This document shows, in pieces, positions 1 to 7,667 of a stretch of 49,618 nt of DNA (its first letter is position 1; each line of letters starts with the position of its first letter). The stretch is from an uncultured Flavobacteriaceae bacterium (GTDB lineage Bacteria > Bacteroidota > Bacteroidia > Flavobacteriales > Flavobacteriaceae): NCBI GenBank assembly GCA_938009735.1, contig CALLIG010000264.1:1-49618 (forward strand), given 5' to 3'. The notes below the pieces were generated by a model that did not search any database, had not been told where the DNA came from, and saw only the letters and a program-made list of their open reading frames with translations. A program made the translations under genes and the position numbers.

Positions 1-1
1 A

Positions 2-337
2 ATTATCACACATTTAATTCAAGAAAATTATTTAAATGAGGAACGTTTTGCACAAAGCTATGCCCGTGGAAAATTTAGAATAAAAAAATGGGGGCGTAAT
101 CGAATCACCAATGAATTAAAGTTTAGAGGAATCTCAAAATACAATATCAAAACTGCTTTAAAAGAAATTGAAGACGATGTCTATTTAGATACTTTAGACT
201 TGCTATCACTCAAAAGGTTAGAATCAATTAGAGAAACAAACAAGCAAAAAAAACGAAAAAAATTGGCAGACTACCTGCTCTATCGTGGTTGGGAAAGTCA
301 TTTAGTTTATCAAAAAATCAAAGAACTAATTCCTTAA
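2..337 (+). CDS. recX: Regulatory protein RecX, C-terminal part (5' end outside window)
   Basis: The reading frame is open from base 2 to the TAA at 335-337 and gives 111 residues of a protein whose start lies upstream of the window. The segment NEERFAQSYARGKFRIKKWG is the recognisable RecX core, followed by the basic, helical three-helix repeats typical of the family, and the end YRGWESHLVYQKIKEL matches the last RecX repeat. RecX binds RecA filaments and limits recombinase activity in the cytoplasm. Full-length family members are about 150-160 residues, so roughly a third is missing because of the window edge, not a mutation. The stop codon overlaps the stop of the convergent cupin gene inside a TTAA at 334-337. 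Confidence 0.88.
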   Translation: MITHLIQENYLNEERFAQSYARGKFRIKKWGRNRITNELKFRGISKYNIKTALKEIEDDVYLDTLDLLSLKRLESIRETNKQKKRKKLADYLLYRGWESHLVYQKIKELIP

Positions 338-1194
338 CTTTTTAAACGACCATTAGTGCGCGAAATCGCTTTTTGGTTTTTTAGATCAATCCATTTCTGG
401 CCTTTAATTTTACGCATCAGCACATCAAAATGACGCATCAAGAATATGTTATATGCGGCCTTTAAAAAATTTACAGGGTTATGCGCTAATGTTCGCAAAC
501 TCATTGAAAAACCCGGACTTAGATATTTCATATAATGCCAATAACCTTCTGGCATATAAAGCACTTCACCATGTTTTAGGTGTGTTTTATATCCCTTTGC
601 TTTCTGAAGCGCAGGCCATTTCTCATAATCAGGGTTTGAAAAGTCAATTCCTTCATGTGTAATTATTGAATATGGCACCTTATAGAGGTATTGATTTTCT
701 GATTGCGAGAAAAGAATGCATTTTTTTTCTCCTTCAAAATGAAAGTGAAAAATATTTGCAAAATCTATATCATGATGCATGAAGGTGTGCGAATTTTTAC
801 CTCCAAAAAAAAGCATTGGCACCTTTTTTAAAATACGAATTCCGAAATCAGGAATGGAAAAATCATTTTGTAAAACTGGAACCTCCTTTAAAACATTCCA
901 AAGAAAAATACGATATTTAGTGGGCTCTTTTTTTAAAAGATCAATATAATCAGACATCTTCATTTCTGCATGCGGCTCGTTAAAACCATCATCATGATGT
1001 ACAGGCCGATCGTCATAGAGGGGTACTGCTTTATCACCCGCCATTTGTTTCATATACTCCAAATTCCATTTAGAGTGCGCAGGCCAGTCGTCATCGAAAT
1101 CCTCTATAACCACAGGTGTTTGCGGCTTAAAGTACTGCTCAATGAAATCTTTTTTAGTAAGTGTTTTTACCCGAGGTATTTCTACTAACTGCAA
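334..1194 (-). CDS. Cupin-like (JmjC/Cupin_8) domain protein, putative Fe(II)/2-oxoglutarate oxygenase
   Basis: This 286-residue protein looks like a Cupin_8/JmjC-fold oxygenase. The metal-binding HxD is visible in the segment SHTFMHHDID at about residues 136-145, and the distal histidine in EGYWHYMKYLSPG near residue 220, with a lysine and beta strands (FHFHFEGEKKCILF) between them. Family members hydroxylate protein or RNA side chains using iron and 2-oxoglutarate; the substrate here cannot be read from sequence. There is no signal peptide, so it is probably cytoplasmic. It lies downstream of bioB on the same strand, but 119 bases with a 13-bp inverted repeat separate them, so independent transcription is possible. 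The start ATG at 1194 is the only one near the conserved N-terminus. Confidence 0.75.
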   Translation of the reverse strand: MQLVEIPRVKTLTKKDFIEQYFKPQTPVVIEDFDDDWPAHSKWNLEYMKQMAGDKAVPLYDDRPVHHDDGFNEPHAEMKMSDYIDLLKKEPTKYRIFLWNVLKEVPVLQNDFSIPDFGIRILKKVPMLFFGGKNSHTFMHHDIDFANIFHFHFEGEKKCILFSQSENQYLYKVPYSIITHEGIDFSNPDYEKWPALQKAKGYKTHLKHGEVLYMPEGYWHYMKYLSPGFSMSLRTLAHNPVNFLKAAYNIFLMRHFDVLMRKIKGQKWIDLKNQKAISRTNGRLKS

Positions 1195-1218
1195 TGGTAT
1201 TTGGGTTGAATTAGACCG

Positions 1219-1258
1219 TAAATTTAAGAAAAAGTATGTAGTAAATTTCTTAAATTTA
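1219..1258. repeat. Perfect 13-bp inverted repeat in the cupin gene leader
   Basis: The arms TAAATTTAAGAAA (1219-1231) and TTTCTTAAATTTA (1246-1258) are exact reverse complements separated by 14 bases. They sit 25-64 bases upstream of the cupin gene start and after the bioB stop. No long T-tract follows, so this fits an operator or a weak AT-rich hairpin better than a strong terminator. Confidence 0.5.
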
Positions 1259-1313
1259 ATTTAATAAGGCGCTAAGATCTCTTTCAAGATTTTATGCTTT
1301 ATGTAAAAACATG

Positions 1314-2414
1314 TTAGCCTTGAATCTTAATCTTTGCAGTTTCTTTTGCTTGTTCGTTACGTTCTATCTTATGATTTGGTCTACTCCATTTTGGTTTTTC
1401 GCCCAACGGCTGTAGTTTCGAATCTTCTGCTTCAACTGTTTTTGGTTGCGAAACTTTGGTAAATGCTTTTTGTGGATTCAAGCCTAATAATTTAAACATC
1501 TCCATATCATCATTCACATCAGGGTTAGGAGTAGTTAATAACTTATCACCGGCAAAAATAGAATTTGCGCCAGCAAAGAAACACATTGCCTGCCCTTCTC
1601 TACTCATTTCAGTTCTTCCAGCGGATAATCTTACTTGCGTTTCAGGCATTACAATTCTAGTTGTTGCTACCATTCGAATCATATCCCAAATTGCAATTGG
1701 TTCAATATCTTCCATTGGCGTTCCCTCAACCGCTACTAAAGCGTTAATTGGTACAGATTCTGGTTGTGGATTCAAAGAGGTAAGTGCTACTAACATTCCT
1801 GCTCTATCTTCTAGTTCCTCTCCCATTCCAATAATACCTCCGCTACAAACCGTCACATTGCTCTTTCGAACATTTTCGATAGTATCTAAACGGTCTTCGA
1901 AAGCACGTGTAGAAATCACGTCTTTATAATAATCTTCAGAGGTGTCTAAGTTGTGATTATACGCATATAAGCCAGCTTCAGCTAAACGATGTGCTTGGTT
2001 CTCTGTAATCATTCCAAGTGTACAACAAACCTCCATATCCAGTTTGTTTATCGTACGCACCATTTCTAGTACCTGGTCGAATTCTGGTCCATCTTTGACA
2101 TTTCGCCATGCAGCACCCATACAAACTCTCGAACTGCCAGAAGCTTTAGCGCGCAAGGCTTGCGCCTTAACATGAGAAACTTTCATCAAATCATTGCCCT
2201 CTATGTCAGTATGGTACCGAGCCGCTTGTGGACAATATCCACAGTCTTCAGGACAACCACCTGTTTTTATTGACAATAACGTAGAAACCTGAACCGTATT
2301 TGGATCATGATTTTCTCTATGAATTGTAGCAGCTTCGTAAAGCAACTCCATCATAGGTTTGTTATATATATCTAAGATTTCTTGTTTCGTCCAATCGTGT
2401 TTCGTGGTACTCAT
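1314..2414 (-). CDS. bioB: Biotin synthase (radical SAM)
   Basis: BioB inserts sulfur into dethiobiotin to make biotin, the last step of the pathway. From the start MSTTKHDW the radical-SAM cluster cysteines are C54, C58 and C61 in GGCPEDCGYCPQ (CxxxCxxC). The cysteines of the auxiliary [2Fe-2S] cluster are visible in SRVCMGAAW, MEVCCTLG and TVCSGGIIG, and the conserved arginine in VRLSAGR. An upstream ATG at 2462 would add 16 residues but overlaps the best promoter candidate (-7 element 2433-2440), so the ATG at 2414 is preferred. The C-terminus has a lysine- and proline-rich tail of about 40 residues after the catalytic domain, seen in relatives. It is the last gene of the broken biotin cluster and is separated from the flotillin gene by a terminator, so it probably has its own promoter. 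Confidence 0.95.
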   Translation of the reverse strand: MSTTKHDWTKQEILDIYNKPMMELLYEAATIHRENHDPNTVQVSTLLSIKTGGCPEDCGYCPQAARYHTDIEGNDLMKVSHVKAQALRAKASGSSRVCMGAAWRNVKDGPEFDQVLEMVRTINKLDMEVCCTLGMITENQAHRLAEAGLYAYNHNLDTSEDYYKDVISTRAFEDRLDTIENVRKSNVTVCSGGIIGMGEELEDRAGMLVALTSLNPQPESVPINALVAVEGTPMEDIEPIAIWDMIRMVATTRIVMPETQVRLSAGRTEMSREGQAMCFFAGANSIFAGDKLLTTPNPDVNDDMEMFKLLGLNPQKAFTKVSQPKTVEAEDSKLQPLGEKPKWSRPNHKIERNEQAKETAKIKIQG

Positions 2415-2432
2415 ATGCTCATATATCTTGGT

Positions 2433-2467
2433 CAAAAATACGCTATTCGGAATCAAAACCAAACAAA
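2433..2467 (-). promoter_or_regulatory. Candidate Bacteroidota-type promoter for bioB
   Basis: On the minus strand the sequence TATTTTTG (2433-2440) matches the TAnnTTTG -7 element of Bacteroidota promoters. TTTG at 2460-2463 lies 19 bases upstream as a -33 element, and a second TTTG is at 2464-2467. Transcription would start close to 2426, giving a leader of about 12 bases before the ATG at 2414. No experimental support is available. Confidence 0.45.
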
Positions 2468-2484
2468 GAAATTTGAAATAAAAA

Positions 2485-2519
2485 GTTCCAAAACATCTAA
2501 ATGTTTTGGAACTTTTTTT
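2485..2519 (-). terminator. Hairpin terminator after the nfeD-flotillin operon
   Basis: GTTCCAAAACAT (2485-2496) pairs exactly with ATGTTTTGGAAC (2501-2512) around a four-base loop, and A/T tracts flank both sides. It lies 21 bases past the flotillin stop codon on the minus strand and upstream of the bioB promoter, so it separates the two units. The plus strand also has a T-tract, but no plus-strand gene ends here. Confidence 0.8.
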
Positions 2520-2539
2520 AATACAAATATGATCTATAG

Positions 2540-3985
2540 TTACTCTTCTGTCTTCTTAGGCTTTATTACTTTTTTCACTTCCTTTTTTACTTCCTCTGCT
2601 TCAACATCCTGAACATCTTTACCTTTCAAATATTCTGGAAGCTGCATGCCTGCCATATTAAACATTTCTTGTAATGGCGGAACAGATTTGTACATGCCAG
2701 ATATAAAGTTAGCTGTAGATCCTTTTCCTTCTGCATTAGTTCCACCAGAATCCCAAACCGTAACTTTATCTATCTTAATATTCTTAATAGCGTCTGCCTG
2801 AGTTTTGACTAGTTCAGGTAACTTATCAGCTACTAATAGTAATACAGCATCTTTAGGACTATCTCCAGCTGCTTTTACAATTTTATCTAAACCTTCTGCT
2901 TGTTTTGTCAATACTTCTAAAATACCTTGTGCTTCTGCTTGCGCTTTAAACAATATCGCATCGGCATCTCCTTTTGCAATACGTCTAGTTCTTTCTGCAT
3001 CAGCTTCCGCATCAATCTCTGCTTTTTTCTTATCAATTTCCGCAGGAACTACAATATCCGCCATTTGAGAACTTCGTACTCTTTCGGCTCTCGCCAATTC
3101 AGCATCACGTTCTGCAGCATAGGATTCCTGCAATGCTTTAGCAGATTGAACTTTTTCAGATGCAATTGCAGTACGTTCTGCTTCAGCTTCTCTTTGTCGT
3201 CTTAAAGAATCTGAATTAGCAACGTTGATCTTTGCAATATTTTCACCTTCTACTGCTTGCGCATTTGCGGCAGCAACCTGGGTTCGTTCATCTTGTACAG
3301 CATTCGCTTCACCAATTGAACCATCTCTGTTCTTTTCAGCAACTGATTTACGAGCTGCATTAATTGCATGTGCAGCAGCTTCTTTACCTAAAGCCTGAAT
3401 ATAACCCGACTCATCAACAATATCAGTAATGTTCACGTTGATCAACTTCAGACCCACCTTCTTTAACTCAGATTCAACACTCTGTGATATATTAGTCAAA
3501 AATTTATCTCTGTCAGAATTGATCTCCTCAATGTCCATTGACGCAACTACCAAACGTAATTGTCCAAATATTATCTCCTGTGCCAATTCTTGAATTTCGT
3601 TTTGACCAAGACCCAAAAGTCTTTCTGCAGCATTCTGCATAATACCTGGCTCTGTAGAAACACCGATAGTAAACCTCGACGGCACATTCACACGAATGTT
3701 TTGTTTACTTAAGGCGTTTACCAAATTCACTTCTATAGAAATAGGGGTTAAATCTAAAAATTGATAATCTTGAATTACTGGCCAAATAAATGCTGCACCA
3801 CCATGAATACATTTTGCAGAATTTCCGCCTCCTACTTTACCGTATACAACCAGAATACGATCTGAAGGACATCGCTTATATCTACGTATAAATGAAATAA
3901 TAATTATAAAGAAAAATAAAATCGCAAAGCCAATTGCAAGTAGTGAAGCACCACCGCTGCCAAGCTGTAAGGGAATTAAAATCAT
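2540..3985 (-). CDS. Flotillin-like SPFH/band-7 protein (YqiK type)
   Basis: This 481-residue protein begins with a single N-terminal membrane segment (about residues 14-33, LLAIGFAILFFFIIIISFI) followed by basic residues. It continues into an SPFH/band-7 domain (about 40-200, including GGAAFIWPVIQDYQFLDLTPISIEV). A long alanine- and glutamate-rich coiled coil (about 215-360) contains many AEA-type steps, and a charged, lysine-rich tail ends the protein. Flotillins oligomerise under the membrane and organise membrane microdomains. The gene starts 4 bases after the NfeD-like gene stops; that pairing is the standard flotillin/NfeD operon and strongly supports the call. Its position between the ketoacyl synthase and bioB has no obvious biotin role and may simply be lineage gene order. 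Confidence 0.9.
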   Translation of the reverse strand: MILIPLQLGSGGASLLAIGFAILFFFIIIISFIRRYKRCPSDRILVVYGKVGGGNSAKCIHGGAAFIWPVIQDYQFLDLTPISIEVNLVNALSKQNIRVNVPSRFTIGVSTEPGIMQNAAERLLGLGQNEIQELAQEIIFGQLRLVVASMDIEEINSDRDKFLTNISQSVESELKKVGLKLINVNITDIVDESGYIQALGKEAAAHAINAARKSVAEKNRDGSIGEANAVQDERTQVAAANAQAVEGENIAKINVANSDSLRRQREAEAERTAIASEKVQSAKALQESYAAERDAELARAERVRSSQMADIVVPAEIDKKKAEIDAEADAERTRRIAKGDADAILFKAQAEAQGILEVLTKQAEGLDKIVKAAGDSPKDAVLLLVADKLPELVKTQADAIKNIKIDKVTVWDSGGTNAEGKGSTANFISGMYKSVPPLQEMFNMAGMQLPEYLKGKDVQDVEAEEVKKEVKKVIKPKKTEE

Positions 3986-3989
3986 ATGG

Positions 3990-4571
3990 TTATTTGTTTA
4001 AAAGTTCAACTATTAATATTCCGTTATCGGTAACGTTCTTTACACGAACAACATTGCCAAGAACGAGATTATTTTCTTCATCAGTTAGTGCTTCCAATTC
4101 ACGCAAAGTACCTTGAACAGTTACACTAACCTTACCAATACTTGAACGATTGGCGCCTATAGTTAGATAAACTTCACCTACTTGATTTAAAGCATTTTTT
4201 AATTTTAATGTACCGCTGCTCTGTAATTTTCCGAGATAATAAAACAAGGTAGCCATAATGAACATCATTAATAATCCACAGATTACAGAAATCAAAACGG
4301 TTAAAAATTTTGACAAACCTCCATCGAGACAAGCGATACCCGACCAGCCAAAAATGGTTAAAAAGCCCATTAAATTTTTGAAAGATAAAAATTGGAAACC
4401 GATACCTGTATCACCATCAATATCCGCATCTACATCGCCCCCATCAAAATCTTCAGCATCACCACCTAATAATGTCATTATAAGAAGAATGACAAATATT
4501 ACTGATGAAATCAGAGCAATAGACCAATATATTTTTTCAAATAAAGTAAAAGCTGTAAACCATTCTTCCAT
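3990..4571 (-). CDS. NfeD-like membrane protein, flotillin partner (YqiJ type)
   Basis: The 193-residue product has an N-terminal membrane segment (about residues 13-35), then an acidic loop rich in Asp and Gly (GGDAEDFDGGDVDADIDGD). Two or more membrane helices follow (about 62-112), and a C-terminal beta-rich OB-fold-like domain (about 120-193, KNALNQVGEVYLTI...GNVVRVKNV...ILIVELL). This is the short NfeD form that lacks the serine-protease domain. Such proteins work with the neighbouring flotillin in membrane domain organisation. It is followed directly by the flotillin gene with a 4-base gap. A 63-base gap separates it from the upstream ketoacyl synthase, so it could be transcribed with it. 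Confidence 0.82.
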   Translation of the reverse strand: MEEWFTAFTLFEKIYWSIALISSVIFVILLIMTLLGGDAEDFDGGDVDADIDGDTGIGFQFLSFKNLMGFLTIFGWSGIACLDGGLSKFLTVLISVICGLLMMFIMATLFYYLGKLQSSGTLKLKNALNQVGEVYLTIGANRSSIGKVSVTVQGTLRELEALTDEENNLVLGNVVRVKNVTDNGILIVELLNK

Positions 4572-4634
4572 AAATTATATATTTTCTGTTTGAGAATTGT
4601 AAGTTAATACCTTTTCTATAATAAGTAATACCAT

Positions 4635-5843
4635 CTAAATTGAAAGCAATACACTAACTGCGTTTCCTCCAAAACCTACTGCATTTACGATCGCTTTTTT
4701 GATTTTTTTAGGTTTAGATGAATTGGGTATAAAAGGCACCGAAATAAACTTTTGATGTTTAAGCATTAAAACTGCTAATTCAATACTCAACATTCCTGAA
4801 GCGCCAAACGTGTGACCCACTTTCCATTTATTGGTAGTTAGATTAGGCATTTTGTTACAGAAAATTTTCTCTATCGCCTTATATTCTGAAGAATCACCTT
4901 TAATTGTACCAGGCGCATGCATAACAATTACATCAACTTCATTGGCGTCAATATTTCCTAAAGCCATCTTCATTGACTTTTGAAAACATAATGCATCTGA
5001 AGAAATTGAAATATTATGTTGTAATACTTCAGTAGCATATCCTACACCTTCAATTATAGCCAATGCATTTTCTGCAATTCCATTTTCTAAACAAGCAACA
5101 GAGGCACCTTCACCTAAAATCATGGAGTTCTGCTTTTTCTCTAAGTTTAATGCTTGACAAGGGTAATTTCTATTTGGATCAGTTATCAATTGACTTTCTT
5201 TAGTTTCATTGACGCTATTGCTACTATTACACTTGGCATATATTTTCAATGCCTTCATTTGAGCAATCGTAAAAGGAGTTAAAGGAGCTTCACTTCCACC
5301 AACTAAAAATTTATTTGCCATACCAGACTGTAACCATGCTACCCCATTTAACAAGGCATGCAATGCGGTAGAACAGGTGATAGAATGTGATATTTCAGGA
5401 CCTTTAGTTTGCAAATCATGAGCGATCCAAGATGAAATGTTTCCTAATGTTGTCGTTGGTGATGTTAATGTTGAACTTTTCTTATTTTGAATATATTCAG
5501 AATGATACGTCTCAAAAAGAGCAGTTGCTCCGCGAGAAGAACCGATATTAATTCCAAAATTATCTTCTGGCTTCCAATCGGCGTCGGCCATTGCCTTTCT
5601 TGAAACATACATCGCAAACAATACAGAATCGTCTAGTTTTTTGTATTTGGAATCTGAATTTCTAAGTTGTTCTATTTCATTGGCTGAACTAGAATTCAAA
5701 GGAGCCACCCATTCCGTAGCGCTATCAAAACTTCTTGTTTCAAAAAAATGAGCTTCTTTTTGATAACTCGACCATGCTTCTTCTGTTGTCTTGCCTAATG
5801 CAGAAATTGAACTTAGAGCGGTAATCGAAATCGGTTGTATCAC
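4635..5843 (-). CDS. Beta-ketoacyl-ACP synthase (FabF/KAS II-like) within the biotin cluster
   Basis: The protein is a thiolase-fold condensing enzyme. From a GTG start at 5843 (402 residues, MIQPISITALSSISALGK) the Cys-His-His triad is complete: C157 in ITCSTALHAL, H309 in MHAPGTIKGD and H344 in GHTFGASG. The spacing resembles FabF, while the first histidine motif departs from the usual AHGT form. The frame extends to an ATG at 5909, but those extra 22 residues precede the normal KAS N-terminus and would overlap both a good promoter candidate and the divergent gene, so the GTG is preferred. It condenses acyl thioesters with malonyl-ACP. Its place between bioA and bioB suggests a role in making a pimeloyl-type precursor, which is inference. 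Confidence 0.82.
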   Translation of the reverse strand: MIQPISITALSSISALGKTTEEAWSSYQKEAHFFETRSFDSATEWVAPLNSSSANEIEQLRNSDSKYKKLDDSVLFAMYVSRKAMADADWKPEDNFGINIGSSRGATALFETYHSEYIQNKKSSTLTSPTTTLGNISSWIAHDLQTKGPEISHSITCSTALHALLNGVAWLQSGMANKFLVGGSEAPLTPFTIAQMKALKIYAKCNSSNSVNETKESQLITDPNRNYPCQALNLEKKQNSMILGEGASVACLENGIAENALAIIEGVGYATEVLQHNISISSDALCFQKSMKMALGNIDANEVDVIVMHAPGTIKGDSSEYKAIEKIFCNKMPNLTTNKWKVGHTFGASGMLSIELAVLMLKHQKFISVPFIPNSSKPKKIKKAIVNAVGFGGNAVSVLLSI

Positions 5844-5860
5844 AATGCTAGTATTTAAGA

Positions 5861-5894
5861 CAAAAATAAAAGTTCTTATCTTCATCTTACCAAA
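5861..5894 (-). promoter_or_regulatory. Candidate promoter for the ketoacyl synthase gene
   Basis: On the minus strand TATTTTTG (5861-5868) matches TAnnTTTG, and TTTG at 5891-5894 stands 22 bases upstream. The predicted start of transcription is 10-15 bases before the GTG at 5843, much like the short leader proposed for bioB. This is the main argument for the GTG start. Confidence 0.42.
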
Positions 5895-5908
5895 CAAAAG
5901 CAAAAACA

Positions 5909-6325
5909 ATGAACAACGAATTAGTACCGCAACCTAGCTGGTGGAAAAGGAATTGGAAATGGGTTGTGCCTGTTGGTGGCTGTATGGGTCTAATTGTCTT
6001 ATTTATAATGTTCGTTGGTTCCATTTTCTACGGCGTAACTACTGCACTTGAAGAATCACAGCCCTATGAATATGCTTTAGAAAAAATAAATCAAGATGAA
6101 GTACTTACACAACAATTAGGTTCGCCCATAGAAAAAGATGGTATGATTCAAGGTAGCTACAACTATAGCAATGGCGACAAATCTGCAGATATGAGAATTC
6201 CTGTTTCAGGACCTAATGGCTCTGGAACATTAATTGTGCAAGCAACTGGGGAAGATGATAACTGGACTTATAATGTAATCCGCGTTGAAATTAAAGACAA
6301 TGAGAGTATTAATTTATTAGAGTAA
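5909..6325 (+). CDS. Coa1-like (cytochrome oxidase assembly factor 1 family) small membrane protein
   Basis: The 138-residue product has a Trp-rich basic N-terminus (PSWWKRNWKW) and one membrane helix (about residues 18-42). An extracytoplasmic domain follows, with YEYALEKINQDEVLTQQLGSPIEKDGMIQGSYNYSNGDKSADMRIPVSGPNGSGTLIVQA. The pattern of a helix that ends before a predicted residue-modification strand and a GxxGSG-type turn is that of the Coa1/DUF1783 family, widespread in Bacteroidota as stand-alone proteins. Its function in bacteria is not established. It runs on the plus strand between the minus-strand bioA and ketoacyl synthase genes, ending 3 bases from the bioA stop. Confidence 0.65.
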   Translation: MNNELVPQPSWWKRNWKWVVPVGGCMGLIVLFIMFVGSIFYGVTTALEESQPYEYALEKINQDEVLTQQLGSPIEKDGMIQGSYNYSNGDKSADMRIPVSGPNGSGTLIVQATGEDDNWTYNVIRVEIKDNESINLLE

Positions 6326-6328
6326 AAT

Positions 6329-7654
6329 TCAAAACGTCTCTAAAACTTCCTGTATTGAATGATATACTTTTTCTAACTGCTCATTGGTAATTACGTATGG
6401 TGGCAAAACATACACCGTATTTCCTAAAGGGCGCAACAGCACTCCTCTATCCATAAAAAATCGATATAATTGATCTCTCAGGTTCCCGTAACGCTCCATT
6501 TCTATATTTAAATCAATAGCAATTATTACTCCTAGACAGCGTACTTCTTTTACCTTTGGATGCTCAGTTATAGTATTCGCAAAACTTTTGTGAGCTTCCT
6601 CAATATATGCTCTTCGTTCAATAATTTCAGGCGAAGAAAGTAAATGAATACTTGCCAATGCAGCAGCACAACCTAATGGATGGGCACTATAAGTATGTGC
6701 ATGAAAAAAGCCTTTATGTACTTCTTCACTTAAAAATCCATCAAAAATAGCTTGTGAACAACTCGTAATACTTAAAGGAAACATACCCGCTGTTAAAGCC
6801 TTACTCAAACAAATAATATCAGGATTATTGTCAAGATAATCAGAGGCAAAGTTTTTACCTGTTTTACCAAAACCGGTCATGATCTCATCAGCAATACAAA
6901 TTATGCCTGCATTTTGACATTTTTCAATCAACATATCGAGACCTTTGGCGGAATGAAATTTCATACCTGCCGCGCCTTGAGCCAGAGGCTCAAAAACAAA
7001 TGCAGCGCAGTCATTATTAGCAATAATACTGTCTAATTGTGCTAAAACTTGTTCAATAGTATCTTCTTGTGGCGTCGGTATTCTTTCAACTTTCAGCAAA
7101 AAGTCTTCAAAAGGGCCATTGTATGAAGAAAGTCCTGATGCGCTCATGGCCCCGAACGTATCTCCGTGAAAACCATCTTCAAAAGCTATTAACGTTGCTT
7201 TCTTTCGTCCTTTATTGTGATGGTATTGCAAAGCCATTTTAATGGCCGCTTCTATTGCTGTTGAACCATTATCATTGAAAAATATCTTAGCCTGATTTTG
7301 AGGCAATATTTGCATTAAACTTTCAGACAATTGTACAGCAGGTTCATGGGTGAACCCACTAAACATTACAAAATCTAATTGCTGCATTTGATTTGTAATT
7401 GCAGCAGTTATAGTATCATTAGAATGCCCGTACATGCAAGTATACCACGAAGCAATGCCGTCAATATATTCATTGCCCCCTTCATCCCATAACAACGCAC
7501 CTTTCGCCCTTACAATCCCCACAGGTGAAGCAGCAGTTTGATGCTGTGTTAAAGGGTGCCAAATATGTTTTTTATCTCTTTCTGAAAGATTTTTCAAGGC
7601 TATTGAATTTATAGAACAAGGGTTTTCTTTATCTTGCAAAGATGAGAATTTCAT
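6329..7654 (-). CDS. bioA: Adenosylmethionine-8-amino-7-oxononanoate aminotransferase
   Basis: BioA converts 8-amino-7-oxononanoate (KAPA) to 7,8-diaminononanoate with S-adenosylmethionine as amino donor and PLP as cofactor. Visible family motifs are KKHIWHPLTQH near the N-terminus, the substrate-binding tryptophan-tyrosine in ASWYTCMYGH, FNDNGSTAIEAA, EDGFHGDTFG, the Asp of ADEIMTGFGKTG and the PLP-lysine in LSKALTAGM. The frame's ATG at 7654 is only 13 bases from the ATG of the divergent glycosyltransferase. The conserved region begins around residue 24 (LSERDKKHIWHP), so an in-frame TTG at 7597 is an alternative start. It is separated from bioD by an opposite-strand gene. Confidence 0.93.
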   Translation of the reverse strand: MKFSSLQDKENPCSINSIALKNLSERDKKHIWHPLTQHQTAASPVGIVRAKGALLWDEGGNEYIDGIASWYTCMYGHSNDTITAAITNQMQQLDFVMFSGFTHEPAVQLSESLMQILPQNQAKIFFNDNGSTAIEAAIKMALQYHHNKGRKKATLIAFEDGFHGDTFGAMSASGLSSYNGPFEDFLLKVERIPTPQEDTIEQVLAQLDSIIANNDCAAFVFEPLAQGAAGMKFHSAKGLDMLIEKCQNAGIICIADEIMTGFGKTGKNFASDYLDNNPDIICLSKALTAGMFPLSITSCSQAIFDGFLSEEVHKGFFHAHTYSAHPLGCAAALASIHLLSSPEIIERRAYIEEAHKSFANTITEHPKVKEVRCLGVIIAIDLNIEMERYGNLRDQLYRFFMDRGVLLRPLGNTVYVLPPYVITNEQLEKVYHSIQEVLETF

Positions 7655-7667
7655 CCGAAAACGGAGT

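Noticed and set aside
1456-1929. Open frame of 157 codons on the plus strand inside bioB
   Set aside because: It is antisense to a clear radical-SAM gene, its translation is Ser/Ile-rich without a domain, and it has no independent start signal.
2415-2462. Longer N-terminus of bioB from the ATG at 2462
   Set aside because: The added residues do not resemble BioB and the start overlaps the proposed promoter.
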